Assembly: GCA_016744065.1 (NCBI GenBank)
Contig: JADGFA010000006.1
Location: 49,104 to 113,103 of the forward strand
Length of the DNA: 64,000 nucleotides
Direction: 5' to 3'
From: Gammaproteobacteria bacterium
GTDB taxonomy: Bacteria > Pseudomonadota > Gammaproteobacteria > SZUA-229
This document shows, in pieces, positions 46,872-56,716 of the stretch; the first letter of the stretch is position 1, and each line of letters begins with the position of its first letter. Both the position numbers and the translations under genes were made by a program. The notes under the pieces were generated by a model. It was not told the origin of the DNA, searched no databases, and worked only from the letters and a program-made list of their open reading frames with translations.

Positions 46872-48089
46872 ATGAATAAACAATACGATATTATTATTAT
46901 TGGCGGAGGAATGGTGGGTTTAACCCTGGCCTGTGCACTGGGTCAGCAACAATTTAATATTGCACTTGTTGAGGCGTATGCACCTGAAGATATAAAACAC
47001 AATGATGATTATGAGTTGCGTGTGTCCGCTATCAGTAAGTCGTCACAACAGATTTTGCAAAGTGTGAATGCCTGGCAGGGTATGTTAAATCGTCGGGCCT
47101 GTGCTTATCAGTCTATGCATGTCTGGGATGCTACAGGCGATGGCAATATACATTTTGATGCAGCTGAGCTGGGGCTGGATTCCCTGGGGCACATTATAGA
47201 AAATAAAGTAATTCAATTTTCATTATTAGAGCAATGCCTGAGATTACCTAATGTTGACTGGTTATGTCCTCAACAGATAAAAGAAATACATTTTTCCGAT
47301 ACTCTGCAAGAAGTGGTTTTAAGCGACGGTGATGTAATCAATGCTCGGCTCCTGGTGGGTGCTGATGGTGCAAACTCTAAAGTACGTGAAGCCGCAGGTA
47401 TTGAAATCAATCAATCACCCTATGAACAAAAAGCCGTAGTGGCTGTTGTTAAAAGCACATTGCATCATAAAAATACGGCATGGCAACGTTTTTTACCAAC
47501 AGGTCCACTGGCTTTCTTGCCACTTGGTGATGGCTCCTGTTCAATTGTCTGGTCGGCTGAAAATCAGCGAGCAGATAAATTGATTGAAATGGATGAAGCG
47601 CTTTTTATAAGCGAGCTGCAAAGTGCATTTGAAAATACTCTGGGCAAAGTTGAGAAAGTAAGTCAACGCGCTGCTTTCCCGCTGGTTCGTCGGCATGCCA
47701 ATGAATATGTAACGCCGGGTTTAGCTTTAGTGGGGGATGCAGCACATACCATACATCCACTTGCAGGGCAGGGTGTGAATTTAGGTTTGCTGGATGCCGC
47801 GGCACTGGCTGAGGTTGTTATTAAAGCAAAATCCCAGGGTAAAAACATAGCTTCGTTAACAACACTAAGAAAGTATGAGCGCTGGCGTCGAGCAGATAAT
47901 AGTCTGATGATGTATAGCATGAGTGGTTTTAAAAATTTATTTAGTAATGATCAGGCTGAATTGTCATTAATTCGAAATGCGGGTTTGAATCTTATAAATA
48001 ATATGGGGCCGGTGAAAAACAAATTTATGCGACATGCTTTAGGGCTGGAGGGAGACCTGCCGGAAATGGCAAAATCAATTGGCTGGTAG
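46872..48089 (+). CDS. ubiI: 2-octaprenylphenol hydroxylase UbiI (VisC)
   Basis: A second FAD monooxygenase of ubiquinone synthesis, hydroxylating C5 of the ring. The 405-residue protein starts IIIIGGGMVGLTLACAL, and has VSAISKSSQQIL, VGADGANSKVRE and GDAAHTIHPLAGQGVNLGLLD. It follows ubiH with no intervening base. Like coq7 at 29067, it shows the ubiquinone genes of this organism are spread over at least two loci. Confidence 0.92.
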   Translation: MNKQYDIIIIGGGMVGLTLACALGQQQFNIALVEAYAPEDIKHNDDYELRVSAISKSSQQILQSVNAWQGMLNRRACAYQSMHVWDATGDGNIHFDAAELGLDSLGHIIENKVIQFSLLEQCLRLPNVDWLCPQQIKEIHFSDTLQEVVLSDGDVINARLLVGADGANSKVREAAGIEINQSPYEQKAVVAVVKSTLHHKNTAWQRFLPTGPLAFLPLGDGSCSIVWSAENQRADKLIEMDEALFISELQSAFENTLGKVEKVSQRAAFPLVRRHANEYVTPGLALVGDAAHTIHPLAGQGVNLGLLDAAALAEVVIKAKSQGKNIASLTTLRKYERWRRADNSLMMYSMSGFKNLFSNDQAELSLIRNAGLNLINNMGPVKNKFMRHALGLEGDLPEMAKSIGW

Positions 48090-48247
48090 TTGTCTGTAAT
48101 AATATTTTAAATGCTATATAGCTCATTAATTAAATGCTGGATGAGCTACTTCGTACAGTTCTGGATGGTATTAATACAGGAGGCAGAGTGAAAAAACAGC
48201 GATCTGTCTCCGATGGTGATGTGCCTTAACAGGGTGAACAGTCTTTT

Positions 48248-49324
48248 TTATTTATCTTTCGGAAGTTCTTTAATATACAAATCCTGTTTGGTGTAAGGAA
48301 TTTCAATATTGTGTTTATTAAATTCTTTGTAAGTTGTGGTTAATAAAATATCAACGACCTGGCCGCGTAATGAGGGGTCTTCTACCCAGCATAATAAGTC
48401 CAGATCCAGGCTGGAGTTTCCAAAGCTTCTAAATCTCACGCGAGGAGGTGGGTCAGTGCATACTGTTTTTTCAGCGAGTGCGACATCAAATAATATCTGC
48501 TTAACCTGATCAATATCACTTCCATATGCCACACCCACTCTAATCTGGATGCGGAATTTTTTATAAGGGCCGCCAGACTCGTTAATGATTTTGGTATTGC
48601 CCATAATTGAGTTAGGTATAGTGAGTTCAACATCAGCCCGTGTGAGCATGCGTGTACTGCGAATACCGATGTGTGTGACCATGCCGCGTTCACCGGAATC
48701 GAGTACGACATAATCACCAATTTTGTAGGGTGCGTCCGCGAGAATTAATACCCCGGAAAATAAATTTGCCAGGGTGTCTTTAGCAGCAAAACCAACTGCT
48801 ATACCCACAATACCTGCTGATGCCAGCCAGGCGGTCATGTCTATATTCCATAGAATAAAAATGATATAGACAGCTAAACCAGAGATAATTAATGCCGATA
48901 GATTTTGAAATAAAGGCAGAGTCTGGGTAGTGACCAGGGGGAGAATACGTTCGTTGTGACTTGAATGGATAAGTACTATGCGGTTTAAACGCATAAAAAA
49001 TAGTGACCATACCAGTAAAGCCAGAGTGTAGAGAATATGTGATGCAAACTGACCAGACTGCTCGGGAAAGGTCAGCTTGCTGGCCAGGCCCAGGGCAATA
49101 AGGATAATACTGTTACTGACTGTTGGCCGGCTGATCTGGATGATCTGGTTATCTAAATGTGTTTTGGTTTTATCGGCAATTTTTAATATGAGTTTGCTGA
49201 TAATATTATTAAACAGGCGTGCCAGTAGCAGGCTACAAAGTACAATAATAATCGCCTGGTAAAATGGGTTTTCACTGAAAATATTTAATAAATCAATAAG
49301 TTGGTCTTCATTTAACCAGTCCAT
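48248..49324 (-). CDS. MscS-family mechanosensitive channel
   Basis: A 358-residue small-conductance mechanosensitive channel that opens on hypo-osmotic shock. It has several N-terminal membrane segments (about residues 17-38, 60-80, 85-105, 130-150), then the pore-lining TM3 with AWLASAGIVGIAVGFAAKDTLANLFSG, and the beta domain beginning APYKIGDYVVLDSG with IGIRSTRMLTRAD. The C-terminal vestibule ends PYTKQDLYIKELP. Length is intermediate between MscS and larger paralogues. It is convergent with ubiI. Confidence 0.9.
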   Translation of the reverse strand: MDWLNEDQLIDLLNIFSENPFYQAIIIVLCSLLLARLFNNIISKLILKIADKTKTHLDNQIIQISRPTVSNSIILIALGLASKLTFPEQSGQFASHILYTLALLVWSLFFMRLNRIVLIHSSHNERILPLVTTQTLPLFQNLSALIISGLAVYIIFILWNIDMTAWLASAGIVGIAVGFAAKDTLANLFSGVLILADAPYKIGDYVVLDSGERGMVTHIGIRSTRMLTRADVELTIPNSIMGNTKIINESGGPYKKFRIQIRVGVAYGSDIDQVKQILFDVALAEKTVCTDPPPRVRFRSFGNSSLDLDLLCWVEDPSLRGQVVDILLTTTYKEFNKHNIEIPYTKQDLYIKELPKDK

Positions 49325-49492
49325 ATGGAGGTCTTTTATTATGAGAAAGTCAGATAATCCCAGAATACTTAGTAGATTACAAATGATAGTTACTTCGTGT
49401 GGTTAACTAAATCTATAACATGAATTGACAGGCCGTGTGCCTGCTCCTGTGCCTAGTAATTCACACCTATCTGGTTTATAGTACGCGCTCAA

Positions 49493-49520
49493 TTTAGAGC
49501 ATACATGATGAATATATAAT
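49493..49520 (+). promoter_or_regulatory. probable promoter of the glycine riboswitch-gcv operon
   Basis: A consensus TATAAT at 49515-49520 with a weak TTTAGA 16 bases upstream (49493-49498). The predicted start near 49527 lies just five bases before the riboswitch's first stem. Confidence 0.5.
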
Positions 49521-49531
49521 GTATGGTTTGA

Positions 49532-49736
49532 AGCTGTGGGAGAGACCTTTCTTTAATATACATTAATGCAAGGCACCGAAGGCGCAACCGCCCGGAAACG
49601 CTCAGGTAAATGGACTACAGCTTTACGTCAGTATTACTGGCAATTGACTCTGGAGAGCAGCCTCATTCGAAGGCTCACCGAAGGGGACGCGTAGACGTAA
49701 TGTCTGTGTCAATCTCTCAGGTAACAAGGACAGAGG
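49532..49736 (+). promoter_or_regulatory. tandem glycine riboswitch
   Basis: Two glycine aptamers in series upstream of gcvT. Aptamer 1 (49532-49622) is closed by AGCTGT/ACAGCT and has GGGAGAGACC, CACCGAAGG and the CTCAGGTAAATGGAC core. Aptamer 2 (49647-49736) is closed by CTCTG/CAGAG and repeats the pattern: TGGAGAGC, CACCGAAGGGG and CTCTCAGGTAACAAGGAC. The linker is about 24 bases. Glycine binding would switch on the cleavage operon. No separate terminator is obvious between aptamer 2 and gcvT, so control may be at translation. Confidence 0.95.
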
Positions 49737-49766
49737 GGTTTCTTTAAACTTGGGAACCTTTTAGTC

Positions 49767-50849
49767 ATGAGTCAAAAAACCTGTCTATTTAAAAATCACC
49801 AGAATCACGGTGGCAAAATCGTTGATTTCGCCGGTTGGGAAATGCCCATTAATTATGGCTCTCAGGTTGAAGAGCACCATCAGGTACGTACTGATGCGGG
49901 TATGTTTGATGTTTCTCATATGACTGTCGTTGATTTAGAAGGCGATAAAGTCATCGCTTTTCTGCAATACTTACTGGCCAATGATGTGGCTAAATTAAAA
50001 ACCGAAGGTAAAGCTTTATACAGCGCCATGCTCAATGAGCAGGGTGGTGTTATTGATGATCTGATTGTTTATTATATGAATGATCAGTGGTTTCGTATGG
50101 TTGTTAATGCGGGCACACGAGATAAAGATCTGGCGTGGATAAACAAACAGTCCGGTGCTTTTGATGTGTCTGTAACTGAACGTCCCGAACTGGCAATGAT
50201 TGCGGTGCAGGGCCCTAATGCAAGGGAAAAAGCATTGTCTGCTTTGCCACTGGATGTTAGTCAGGCATCGGCTGCATTAAAACGTTTTGTCGGTACAGCT
50301 TCAGGGGACTGGTTTGTTGCGCGTACCGGTTATACCGGAGAAGATGGGTTTGAAATTATGCTACCTGAGTCTGAAACGCCTGCATTCTGGGAGGCGTTGG
50401 TAGAAGCCGGAGTAAAACCGATTGGTCTGGGTGCCAGAGATACTTTGCGTTTAGAAGCGGGTATGAATTTATATGGTACGGATATGGATGAGTCTACATC
50501 ACCTCTTATTTCTAATCTGGGCTGGACTATTGCCTGGGAACCAGAGGGCAGGAATTTTATTGGCCGTGATAAAATAGCCGCCGAAAAAGCAGCCGGGGTA
50601 AAACAGAAACTGGTTGGTCTTGTGCTGGAAGGTAAGGGTGTTTTACGTGGTCATATGAAAGTTGTGTGTGAAGCTGGTGAAGGTGAAATTACCTCGGGGA
50701 CTTTTTCTCCGAGTTTAAAGCAGGCCATTGCTATTGCTCGTGTACCCGTTGCAATAGGTGAAACCTGTGATGTGGAAGTGCGCGGTAAATTATTAAAAGC
50801 CCGAGTAGTTAAACCGGTGTTTTTCCGTGAAGGAAAACCCTGTTTATAA
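49767..50849 (+). CDS. gcvT: glycine cleavage system T protein (aminomethyltransferase)
   Basis: GcvT transfers the methylene from aminomethyl-lipoyl GcvH to tetrahydrofolate, releasing ammonia. The 360-residue protein has the family features [42 protein letters not shown] and [16 protein letters not shown] with the catalytic aspartate. It is first in gcvT-gcvH-gcvPA-gcvPB, about 30 bases after the riboswitch. Confidence 0.97.
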   Translation: MSQKTCLFKNHQNHGGKIVDFAGWEMPINYGSQVEEHHQVRTDAGMFDVSHMTVVDLEGDKVIAFLQYLLANDVAKLKTEGKALYSAMLNEQGGVIDDLIVYYMNDQWFRMVVNAGTRDKDLAWINKQSGAFDVSVTERPELAMIAVQGPNAREKALSALPLDVSQASAALKRFVGTASGDWFVARTGYTGEDGFEIMLPESETPAFWEALVEAGVKPIGLGARDTLRLEAGMNLYGTDMDESTSPLISNLGWTIAWEPEGRNFIGRDKIAAEKAAGVKQKLVGLVLEGKGVLRGHMKVVCEAGEGEITSGTFSPSLKQAIAIARVPVAIGETCDVEVRGKLLKARVVKPVFFREGKPCL

Positions 50850-50867
50850 ACAGGGCTTGTCGTTTTT
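50838..50867 (+). terminator. hairpin at the end of gcvT, possible partial terminator
   Basis: CCCTGTTTATAAACAGGG is a perfect 18-base palindrome containing the gcvT stop codon. Eight bases later come five Ts. The gap makes it a weak terminator; it may instead tune the ratio of gcvT to downstream genes or protect the mRNA end. Confidence 0.4.
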
Positions 50868-50905
50868 AAAATATAGAATATAAATTGTAACAAGAGGTTA
50901 TCAAC

Positions 50906-51295
50906 ATGAGTGAAATACCAACAAATGTACGTTATACATCATCACATGAATGGGTTCGTCTGGAAGATGATGGCACAGTAACAATCGGCATTACTGATCA
51001 TGCACAGGATGCATTGGGTGATATTGTTTTTGTTGAATTGCCCGAGATTGATTCAGAGTTATCACAGGGTGCTGCATGTTGCGTAGTTGAGTCAGTAAAA
51101 GCGGCATCAGATATCTATATGCCAATCAGCGGTGTCGTTGTAGATACTAATCAGGTATTAGTTGATGAGCCTGAAATGATAAATTCGTCTTCTTATACTG
51201 ATGGCTGGATATTTAAAATAAAGCCAGCAGATGAAGATGATATTGAGCAGTTGATGGATGCAAGTTCATACGAAGCTGAATGCGACGACGAATAA
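50906..51295 (+). CDS. gcvH: glycine cleavage system H protein
   Basis: GcvH is the lipoylated carrier that shuttles the aminomethyl group between P, T and L proteins. The 129-residue protein starts with YTSSHEWVRLEDDGTVTIGI and contains the lipoylation site VVESVKAASDIYMP, the lysine at about residue 65. An AAGAGG precedes the ATG. Length is normal. Confidence 0.98.
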   Translation: MSEIPTNVRYTSSHEWVRLEDDGTVTIGITDHAQDALGDIVFVELPEIDSELSQGAACCVVESVKAASDIYMPISGVVVDTNQVLVDEPEMINSSSYTDGWIFKIKPADEDDIEQLMDASSYEAECDDE

Positions 51296-51305
51296 AAGAT
51301 AAAAA

Positions 51306-51345
51306 ATTGCCAAAGAGACACAGAGCTTTCCGTGCTTCTTTGGTA
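51306..51345 (+). other. inverted repeat between gcvH and gcvPA
   Basis: TTGCCAAAGA at 51306 pairs with TCTTTGGTAA at 51336 (10 bp with one G-U), with an inner CAC/GTG pairing. It lacks a T-run, so it is more likely an RNA processing or stability element than a terminator. Confidence 0.4.
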
Positions 51346-51375
51346 AAAAGTAATTAATTAAAGTAGTGATTTAAC

Positions 51376-52749
51376 ATGCCATTTGTACCCCATACCGAAG
51401 ATGAAATTAAAGAAATGTTGTCAGTCATTGGCATTGATAGCATTGATAATTTATTTGATGAAATTCCCTCGCATTTAAAAATTCAAGGGCTTGAAAAAGT
51501 GCCTGCAGGTTTAAATGAAATGGGCGTTAATCGTTTGATGCAAAATCGTGCTGCAGAAGATGGTCAAGCAATCTGTTTTATGGGGGCAGGAGCATATGAT
51601 CACCATATTCCTGCGGCGGTGTGGCAAATTACTACCCGTGGTGAATACTATACGGCTTACACGCCTTATCAGGCAGAGGCATCCCAGGGTACCTTGCAGC
51701 TTACTTATGAATACCAGAGCATGATGGCGGCGTTAACAGCTATGGATGTTTCTAATGCATCATTATATGACGGTGCATCGGCCGTTGCAGAAGCAGTATT
51801 AATGGCAGTACGCTCAAATCGAAAATCTAAATCACGTAAAATTTTAGTGCCACGTTCATTAAATCCTGTGTATACAACGGTAACGAACACCATCGTTAAA
51901 CACCAGAATATTGAACTGATTGATGTGGCTTTTGATGGTGTGACAGGTAAAACACCGATGAGCGCTCTTGAAGGTTTTACTGGTGAAGATATTACTGCTG
52001 TGGTTATTTCACAACCTAATTTCTTTGGTACGTTAGAAGATGTGGGTAAAATTACTAACTGGGCACATGAGAATAATATCTTTGTTATTGCGGTGGTTAA
52101 TCCGTTAAGTCTGGCATTGTTAAAACCACCTGGTCAATGGGGTGAAACCGGTGCTGATATTGCGGTAGGGGATGGGCAGCCCCTGGGTGCACCAATGTCA
52201 TCTGGTGGGCCATATTATGGTTTTATGTGCTGTAAAAAAACGCTTGTAAGGCAAATGCCCGGGCGTATTGTTGGCCGTACCGTTGACCAGCAAGGTCGTG
52301 AGGGTTTTGTATTAACATTGCAGGCACGAGAACAGCATATTCGTCGATCTAAAGCGACTTCAAATATATGCACTAATCAGGGTCTGGTTGTTACGGCTTC
52401 TACTATCCACATGAGTTTGTTAGGGCCTGAAGGCTTAAAGCAAACTGCAATTAGCTGTCATCAAAATACTCAGTTAATGGTTGAAAAATTAACCGCGATT
52501 GATGGTGTTGACCTGGTGTTTGATCAGCCACGTTTTCATGAAGTGGTTTTACGATTAAGCAAACCTGCAGCGGATATTATTAATACGTTAGCGGATCAAA
52601 ATATTCTAGCGGGCTATGATTTATCAAATGACTATCCTGCACAGGACTATCCAGAATTAGAAAATTGTATTTTAGTTTGTGCAACCGAATTACGTGTTGC
52701 GGAAGATATTGAATTATTTGCAGCTGCTTTGGCTGAAGCACTTAAATAG
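51376..52749 (+). CDS. gcvPA: glycine dehydrogenase (decarboxylating) subunit 1
   Basis: GcvPA is the N-terminal half of the split P protein, which decarboxylates glycine with PLP. The 457-residue protein carries [42 protein letters not shown] and EHIRR-type [16 protein letters not shown]. Many Gammaproteobacteria have a single fused GcvP; the two-gene form here is a useful lineage marker. gcvPB follows 11 bases later. Confidence 0.96.
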   Translation: MPFVPHTEDEIKEMLSVIGIDSIDNLFDEIPSHLKIQGLEKVPAGLNEMGVNRLMQNRAAEDGQAICFMGAGAYDHHIPAAVWQITTRGEYYTAYTPYQAEASQGTLQLTYEYQSMMAALTAMDVSNASLYDGASAVAEAVLMAVRSNRKSKSRKILVPRSLNPVYTTVTNTIVKHQNIELIDVAFDGVTGKTPMSALEGFTGEDITAVVISQPNFFGTLEDVGKITNWAHENNIFVIAVVNPLSLALLKPPGQWGETGADIAVGDGQPLGAPMSSGGPYYGFMCCKKTLVRQMPGRIVGRTVDQQGREGFVLTLQAREQHIRRSKATSNICTNQGLVVTASTIHMSLLGPEGLKQTAISCHQNTQLMVEKLTAIDGVDLVFDQPRFHEVVLRLSKPAADIINTLADQNILAGYDLSNDYPAQDYPELENCILVCATELRVAEDIELFAAALAEALK

Positions 52750-52760
52750 GGTAAGTTATT

Positions 52761-54230
52761 ATGTTAATTTTTGAACACTCAGCCAAAGGCCGACAAACTA
52801 AAATTCAGGCTGCTACAGGTAATAAAATGCCGACAGATATTCCTGTAGAACTACTGCGTGAGGAAGCGCCCGGTTTACCTGAGGTTTCTGAAATGCAGGC
52901 GGTACGCCATTATACTTCTTTGTCACAGAAAAATTTCAGTATCGATACGCATTTCTATCCGCTGGGTTCCTGTACCATGAAGCACAACCCACGGGTGTGT
53001 AATTCACTGGCTATGCTGCCTGGTTTTCTTTCACGTCATCCTTTAGCACCAGATCAGAATTCACAGGGTTTTATGGCCTGCATGTATGAACTACAGGAAA
53101 TGTTATGTGATGTAACAGGCATGGCCGGTTTTTCATTAACACCTATGGCTGGTGCGCAGGGTGAGTTTGCCGGCGTTGCAATGATACGTGCCTATCATGA
53201 TGCAAATGGTGATACAGAAAGAAAAGAAATTTTAGTGCCAGATGCGGCTCACGGGACCAACCCAGCGACTGCAACCATGTGTGGTTTTACTGTAAAAGAA
53301 ATTCCAACTCTGCCCAGTGGTGATGTGGATGTGGATGCATTAAAAGCAGCGGTTGGTCCACAAACAGCGGGTTTAATGTTAACAAACCCATCTACCCTGG
53401 GTGTGTTTGAGCGGCAGATTGAAGAAATTGCAAAGCTGGTTCATGATGCAGGTGGCCTGCTTTATTATGATGGTGCAAATTTAAATGCCATTCTGGGGAA
53501 AATTCGCCCCGGTGATATGGGGTTCGATGTGATTCACTCAAACCTGCATAAAACGTTTTCGACACCGCACGGTGGTGGAGGCCCGGGTTCAGGTGCGATA
53601 GGTGTAGCTGAGCGTTTAAAACCGTTTATGCCTTTACCCGTAGTTGCTAAGACAGAGTTTGAAAAAGAAGGTGACGGTTATCGTTGGTTAACGGAAAAAG
53701 ACTGTCCACAAAGTATTGGTCGTATGTCTGCCTTTATGGGTAATGCGGGTGTGTTATTACGTGCTTATATTTATATGCGTTTATTAGGTGCAGAAGGTAT
53801 GCGTCGAGTAGGTGAGTTTGCAACACTTAATGCAAATTACATGATGGCGCAATTGAAGGCCCGTGGTTTTGAAGCCGCTATCCCAGATCGTTATGCATCA
53901 CATGAATTTATTATTACCCTGAAAAAACAGGCTAAAGAGCTAAATGTGAGCGCCATGGATTTTGCCAAGCGGTTACTGGATTTAGGTTATCATGCACCAA
54001 CAACTTATTTTCCATTATTGATTCCAGAGTGTTTGTTAATAGAGCCAACCGAATCAGAGGCAAAGGAAATGTTAGATGGTTTTGTTGAAGCGCTTGTGCA
54101 AATACAGCAGGAAGCAGAAGCTGATCCTGATATGTTGCATAACGCACCTTACACCATGCCAGTTAACAGGCTCGATGAAGTGCGTGCAGCTAAGCAGTTA
54201 GATCTGGCCTGGTCTGCTGAAAAAGATTAA
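52761..54230 (+). CDS. gcvPB: glycine dehydrogenase (decarboxylating) subunit 2
   Basis: GcvPB is the PLP-binding half of the P protein. The 489-residue protein has [24 protein letters not shown] and the PLP lysine motif [18 protein letters not shown] (about residue 263). The C-terminal part has [23 protein letters not shown]. It forms a heterotetramer with GcvPA and is the last gene of the operon; the L protein (lipoamide dehydrogenase) is elsewhere. Confidence 0.97.
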   Translation: MLIFEHSAKGRQTKIQAATGNKMPTDIPVELLREEAPGLPEVSEMQAVRHYTSLSQKNFSIDTHFYPLGSCTMKHNPRVCNSLAMLPGFLSRHPLAPDQNSQGFMACMYELQEMLCDVTGMAGFSLTPMAGAQGEFAGVAMIRAYHDANGDTERKEILVPDAAHGTNPATATMCGFTVKEIPTLPSGDVDVDALKAAVGPQTAGLMLTNPSTLGVFERQIEEIAKLVHDAGGLLYYDGANLNAILGKIRPGDMGFDVIHSNLHKTFSTPHGGGGPGSGAIGVAERLKPFMPLPVVAKTEFEKEGDGYRWLTEKDCPQSIGRMSAFMGNAGVLLRAYIYMRLLGAEGMRRVGEFATLNANYMMAQLKARGFEAAIPDRYASHEFIITLKKQAKELNVSAMDFAKRLLDLGYHAPTTYFPLLIPECLLIEPTESEAKEMLDGFVEALVQIQQEAEADPDMLHNAPYTMPVNRLDEVRAAKQLDLAWSAEKD

Positions 54231-54310
54231 ACAAATTTATTTTAAGCTGTTTTTATTGCTTCTCGATGGGTGGTGTAGCAAAACAGTGTAACTCTTAAAC
54301 AGGGGCAAAA

Positions 54311-54685
54311 ATGGCAGACAGTGGTAATACAGGTTTAACTCGCATTATCAAAGCCACGGGGTATTCATGGCAGGGCTTAAAAGCAGCTTATAAAAATGAA
54401 GCCGCTTTTCGTCAGGAGTTGTTATTGGCTGTGGTGCTAATACCACTTGCAATCTGGCTAGCGGATAATGTTATACAGATGGCACTAATGATTTCTAGCG
54501 TAATTCTAGTGTTAATAGTTGAGATATTGAACTCTGCAATTGAAGCTGTAGTTGATCGTTTTGGTGGTGAGTTACACGAATTGAGTGGTCGTGCCAAGGA
54601 TATGGCGTCGGCGGCTGTTTTTTTTGCGCTTATTTATATGCTGGTAATTTGGGGTTTAATGCTCTGGCAGATATTCAGGCTATAA
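54311..54685 (+). CDS. dgkA: diacylglycerol kinase DgkA
   Basis: DgkA is the small trimeric inner-membrane kinase that recycles diacylglycerol made during membrane-derived oligosaccharide or lipid A modification. The 124-residue protein has an amphipathic start, three membrane helices and the catalytic VEILNSAIEAVVDRFG motif, nearly identical to the E. coli one. Its 3' end overlaps the converging GGDEF gene by 11 bases. Confidence 0.95.
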   Translation: MADSGNTGLTRIIKATGYSWQGLKAAYKNEAAFRQELLLAVVLIPLAIWLADNVIQMALMISSVILVLIVEILNSAIEAVVDRFGGELHELSGRAKDMASAAVFFALIYMLVIWGLMLWQIFRL

Positions 54686-55367
54686 CGGCCTGGCTGCGGC
54701 CATTGTTTTTTGCATTATAAAGTGCTTTGTCTGCACGTTCTAGAATGCTGTCAATACTATCATTTTCAATATCAAACTCAGTGATTCCCGCACTAAAGGA
54801 TATTGTTTTTACTCGTTTAAATTCATGCTCGTCAATCGCTTTTTTGATGCGACTATACAATGTATAAGCTGCATTTTTATTAGTCATATGTGCGAGAATG
54901 ATGAATTCCTCTCCACCAAATCGTGCAAAAACATCAGATTCACGATTTATTTTATTAACAATGTCTGAAAAACCTTTTAATACTTCGTCTCCAGTAATAT
55001 GGCCATATTGGTCATTAACCTGTTTGAAGTGGTCGAGGTCAAGGTAAATAATAGAAAAGAGGTGTTTATAACGTTTGGCTCTATCTATCTCTTGATTGAG
55101 CCGTTTATCAAAATATAATCTGTTGGCGGCACCTGTTAGTTTGTCGGTATTTGCCAGTTGAATTAATTCAAGCTGTAAAATCTTATTACTTGCAAATGTA
55201 AAGCCAACTACGATACTTACAAATACAGGGATTAAAAAATGAACGGGGCGTATTGGGTTGTCTGTTATCCATAAGTGAATAAGGGTTAAAAAAGAAAATA
55301 CTATAATGGAAGCCAGTATATAGCGTGTAAATAAATTAAGGTGTTGTTTATCTTTTGAGCTAAGCAT
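54675..55367 (-). CDS. membrane-bound diguanylate cyclase (GGDEF)
   Basis: This 230-residue protein makes cyclic di-GMP. Two membrane helices (about residues 14-34 and 43-60) are followed by a complete GGDEF domain: DKLTGAANRLYFDKRL, DLDHFKQVNDQYGH, and the active site RFGGEEF. An inhibitory I-site RESD sits exactly five residues before it, so product feedback is likely. There is no sensor domain beyond the membrane helices. The 3' end overlaps dgkA. Confidence 0.93.
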   Translation of the reverse strand: MLSSKDKQHLNLFTRYILASIIVFSFLTLIHLWITDNPIRPVHFLIPVFVSIVVGFTFASNKILQLELIQLANTDKLTGAANRLYFDKRLNQEIDRAKRYKHLFSIIYLDLDHFKQVNDQYGHITGDEVLKGFSDIVNKINRESDVFARFGGEEFIILAHMTNKNAAYTLYSRIKKAIDEHEFKRVKTISFSAGITEFDIENDSIDSILERADKALYNAKNNGRSQAVIA

Positions 55368-55435
55368 GTTTTTTCTGTGAAACCGGATTATCGTAGAGTA
55401 TAGTGTTTTTAAATTAAATAACCGAGTATCCTAAT

Positions 55436-56032
55436 ATGAAAATCTCATTACGCTTATATCAGGCTCTTTTAGGCTTTTCTTTATTCTTCGTATTAAATAC
55501 TAATTTATTTGCACGTGAGGTAGCTGATGTGAAGCTGGATGAGCAAATATCAGTAGATGGTATCGATAAAGCGCTGGTGTTAAATGGCGCAGGTATTCGG
55601 TATAAGTTCTTTTTTAAGATTTATGTGGGTGCTCTTTATTTATTAGAAAAGCAGGATAATGCCAGTGTGATTTTAAAGGATTCCCAGGCTAATCGAATCG
55701 TTATGCATTTTCTTTATGATGATGTGGCAAAGAACAAGCTGGTTAATGCCTGGCTAGAGGGTTTTGAAGATAATCTTGAAAGTAGCAAGCTTGCTGCAAT
55801 AAAAGATCGACTCGATAAGTTTAATGAGATGTTTTCGGACTTGCATCAGGGTGATGTTGTACTGCTGGATTATATTCCACAAAAAGGTACTCGGGTAACA
55901 ATCAAAGGAGAAGATAAGGGTATGATTATGGGTGAAGATTTTAATCGGGCGCTGTTATCTGTCTGGCTAGGTGAGGAGCCGGTAACAGAAGAGTTAAAAG
56001 ATGCGATGTTGGGAATTATTGAGGAAGAATAA
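55436..56032 (+). CDS. exported chalcone isomerase-like protein
   Basis: A 198-residue protein with an N-terminal signal peptide (cleaved near LFA-REV) and a chalcone isomerase-like fold: GAGIRYKFFFKIYVGALYL near residue 50, then VMHFLYDDVAKNKLVNAWLEGF and GVDFNxALLxVWLGxxP-type GEDFNRALLSVWLGEEPV. Bacterial members are periplasmic and not enzymes of flavonoid synthesis; fatty-acid binding has been proposed for relatives. No partner gene is apparent. Confidence 0.85.
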   Translation: MKISLRLYQALLGFSLFFVLNTNLFAREVADVKLDEQISVDGIDKALVLNGAGIRYKFFFKIYVGALYLLEKQDNASVILKDSQANRIVMHFLYDDVAKNKLVNAWLEGFEDNLESSKLAAIKDRLDKFNEMFSDLHQGDVVLLDYIPQKGTRVTIKGEDKGMIMGEDFNRALLSVWLGEEPVTEELKDAMLGIIEEE

Positions 56033-56090
56033 AGTATAGCCGCAAGTTAAAGGTTATACTTTTCTCTTTGGTCTGTTTTACTTTGCTTTT

Positions 56091-56639
56091 TTATGCGCTA
56101 CTCATCATGGCTACTTGCACGGCTTCTTCATCCTGAAAAATAGCCGTTAGTAACAGGCTGATTTGTGGCATTATTTCATTTGTAGACTCAATACTATCGA
56201 GTGTATTGATATAAGACTTTATATTACTGAGACTGCATTCAATATTGTTCAGGTCCTTACAGGGTGAAATCTTTTCAGGCTTAAGTACTTTTTCCAGTGC
56301 CAGTTGAGTCATATGTTCCGCATTGAGCTCCATTTCATTCATATTGGCAATGGTCTGGTTTACTACATTTGCAGGCATCGCAATTAAATGTTGTTGCATC
56401 ATTTTACGTGAGTCTCGTAGGGGGGTAATAATTGTTTGCCAGGGTTGGACAGTATCCAGCAATGCCTGTAAGTCATCGTCATTCAAGCTCAGGTTTTTAT
56501 CACCCATCCAGCAGCAATATAGCAACATATTAACATTTGCATTGTAGGTATTTTGCAAATTCAGACAAATACCTTCAACTTCAGGTAATGTCCAGATTTG
56601 AGTAGAGTAGTTCCAGAGTTCACTGTTTGGAAAATTCAT
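56091..56639 (-). CDS. TIGR02444/DUF2390 family protein
   Basis: A 182-residue cytoplasmic protein matching TIGR02444 (DUF2390). The start ELWNYSTQIWTLPEVEGICLNLQNTYNANVNMLLYC is the family signature (Lwxfxxxx...Cl.lQ....nVNlLLfc.W). The rest is helical and variable. The family is common in Gammaproteobacteria and uncharacterised. It is next to a DsbA-like gene on the same strand, with an 80-bp gap. Confidence 0.82.
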   Translation of the reverse strand: MNFPNSELWNYSTQIWTLPEVEGICLNLQNTYNANVNMLLYCCWMGDKNLSLNDDDLQALLDTVQPWQTIITPLRDSRKMMQQHLIAMPANVVNQTIANMNEMELNAEHMTQLALEKVLKPEKISPCKDLNNIECSLSNIKSYINTLDSIESTNEIMPQISLLLTAIFQDEEAVQVAMMSSA

Positions 56640-56716
56640 AAAATCAGGTTGTGAAAATTAATTTAACTTAAGCCTAGTTCAGATTAAGTGTGATTTCATT
56701 AGTTTCCAGATTTCTT

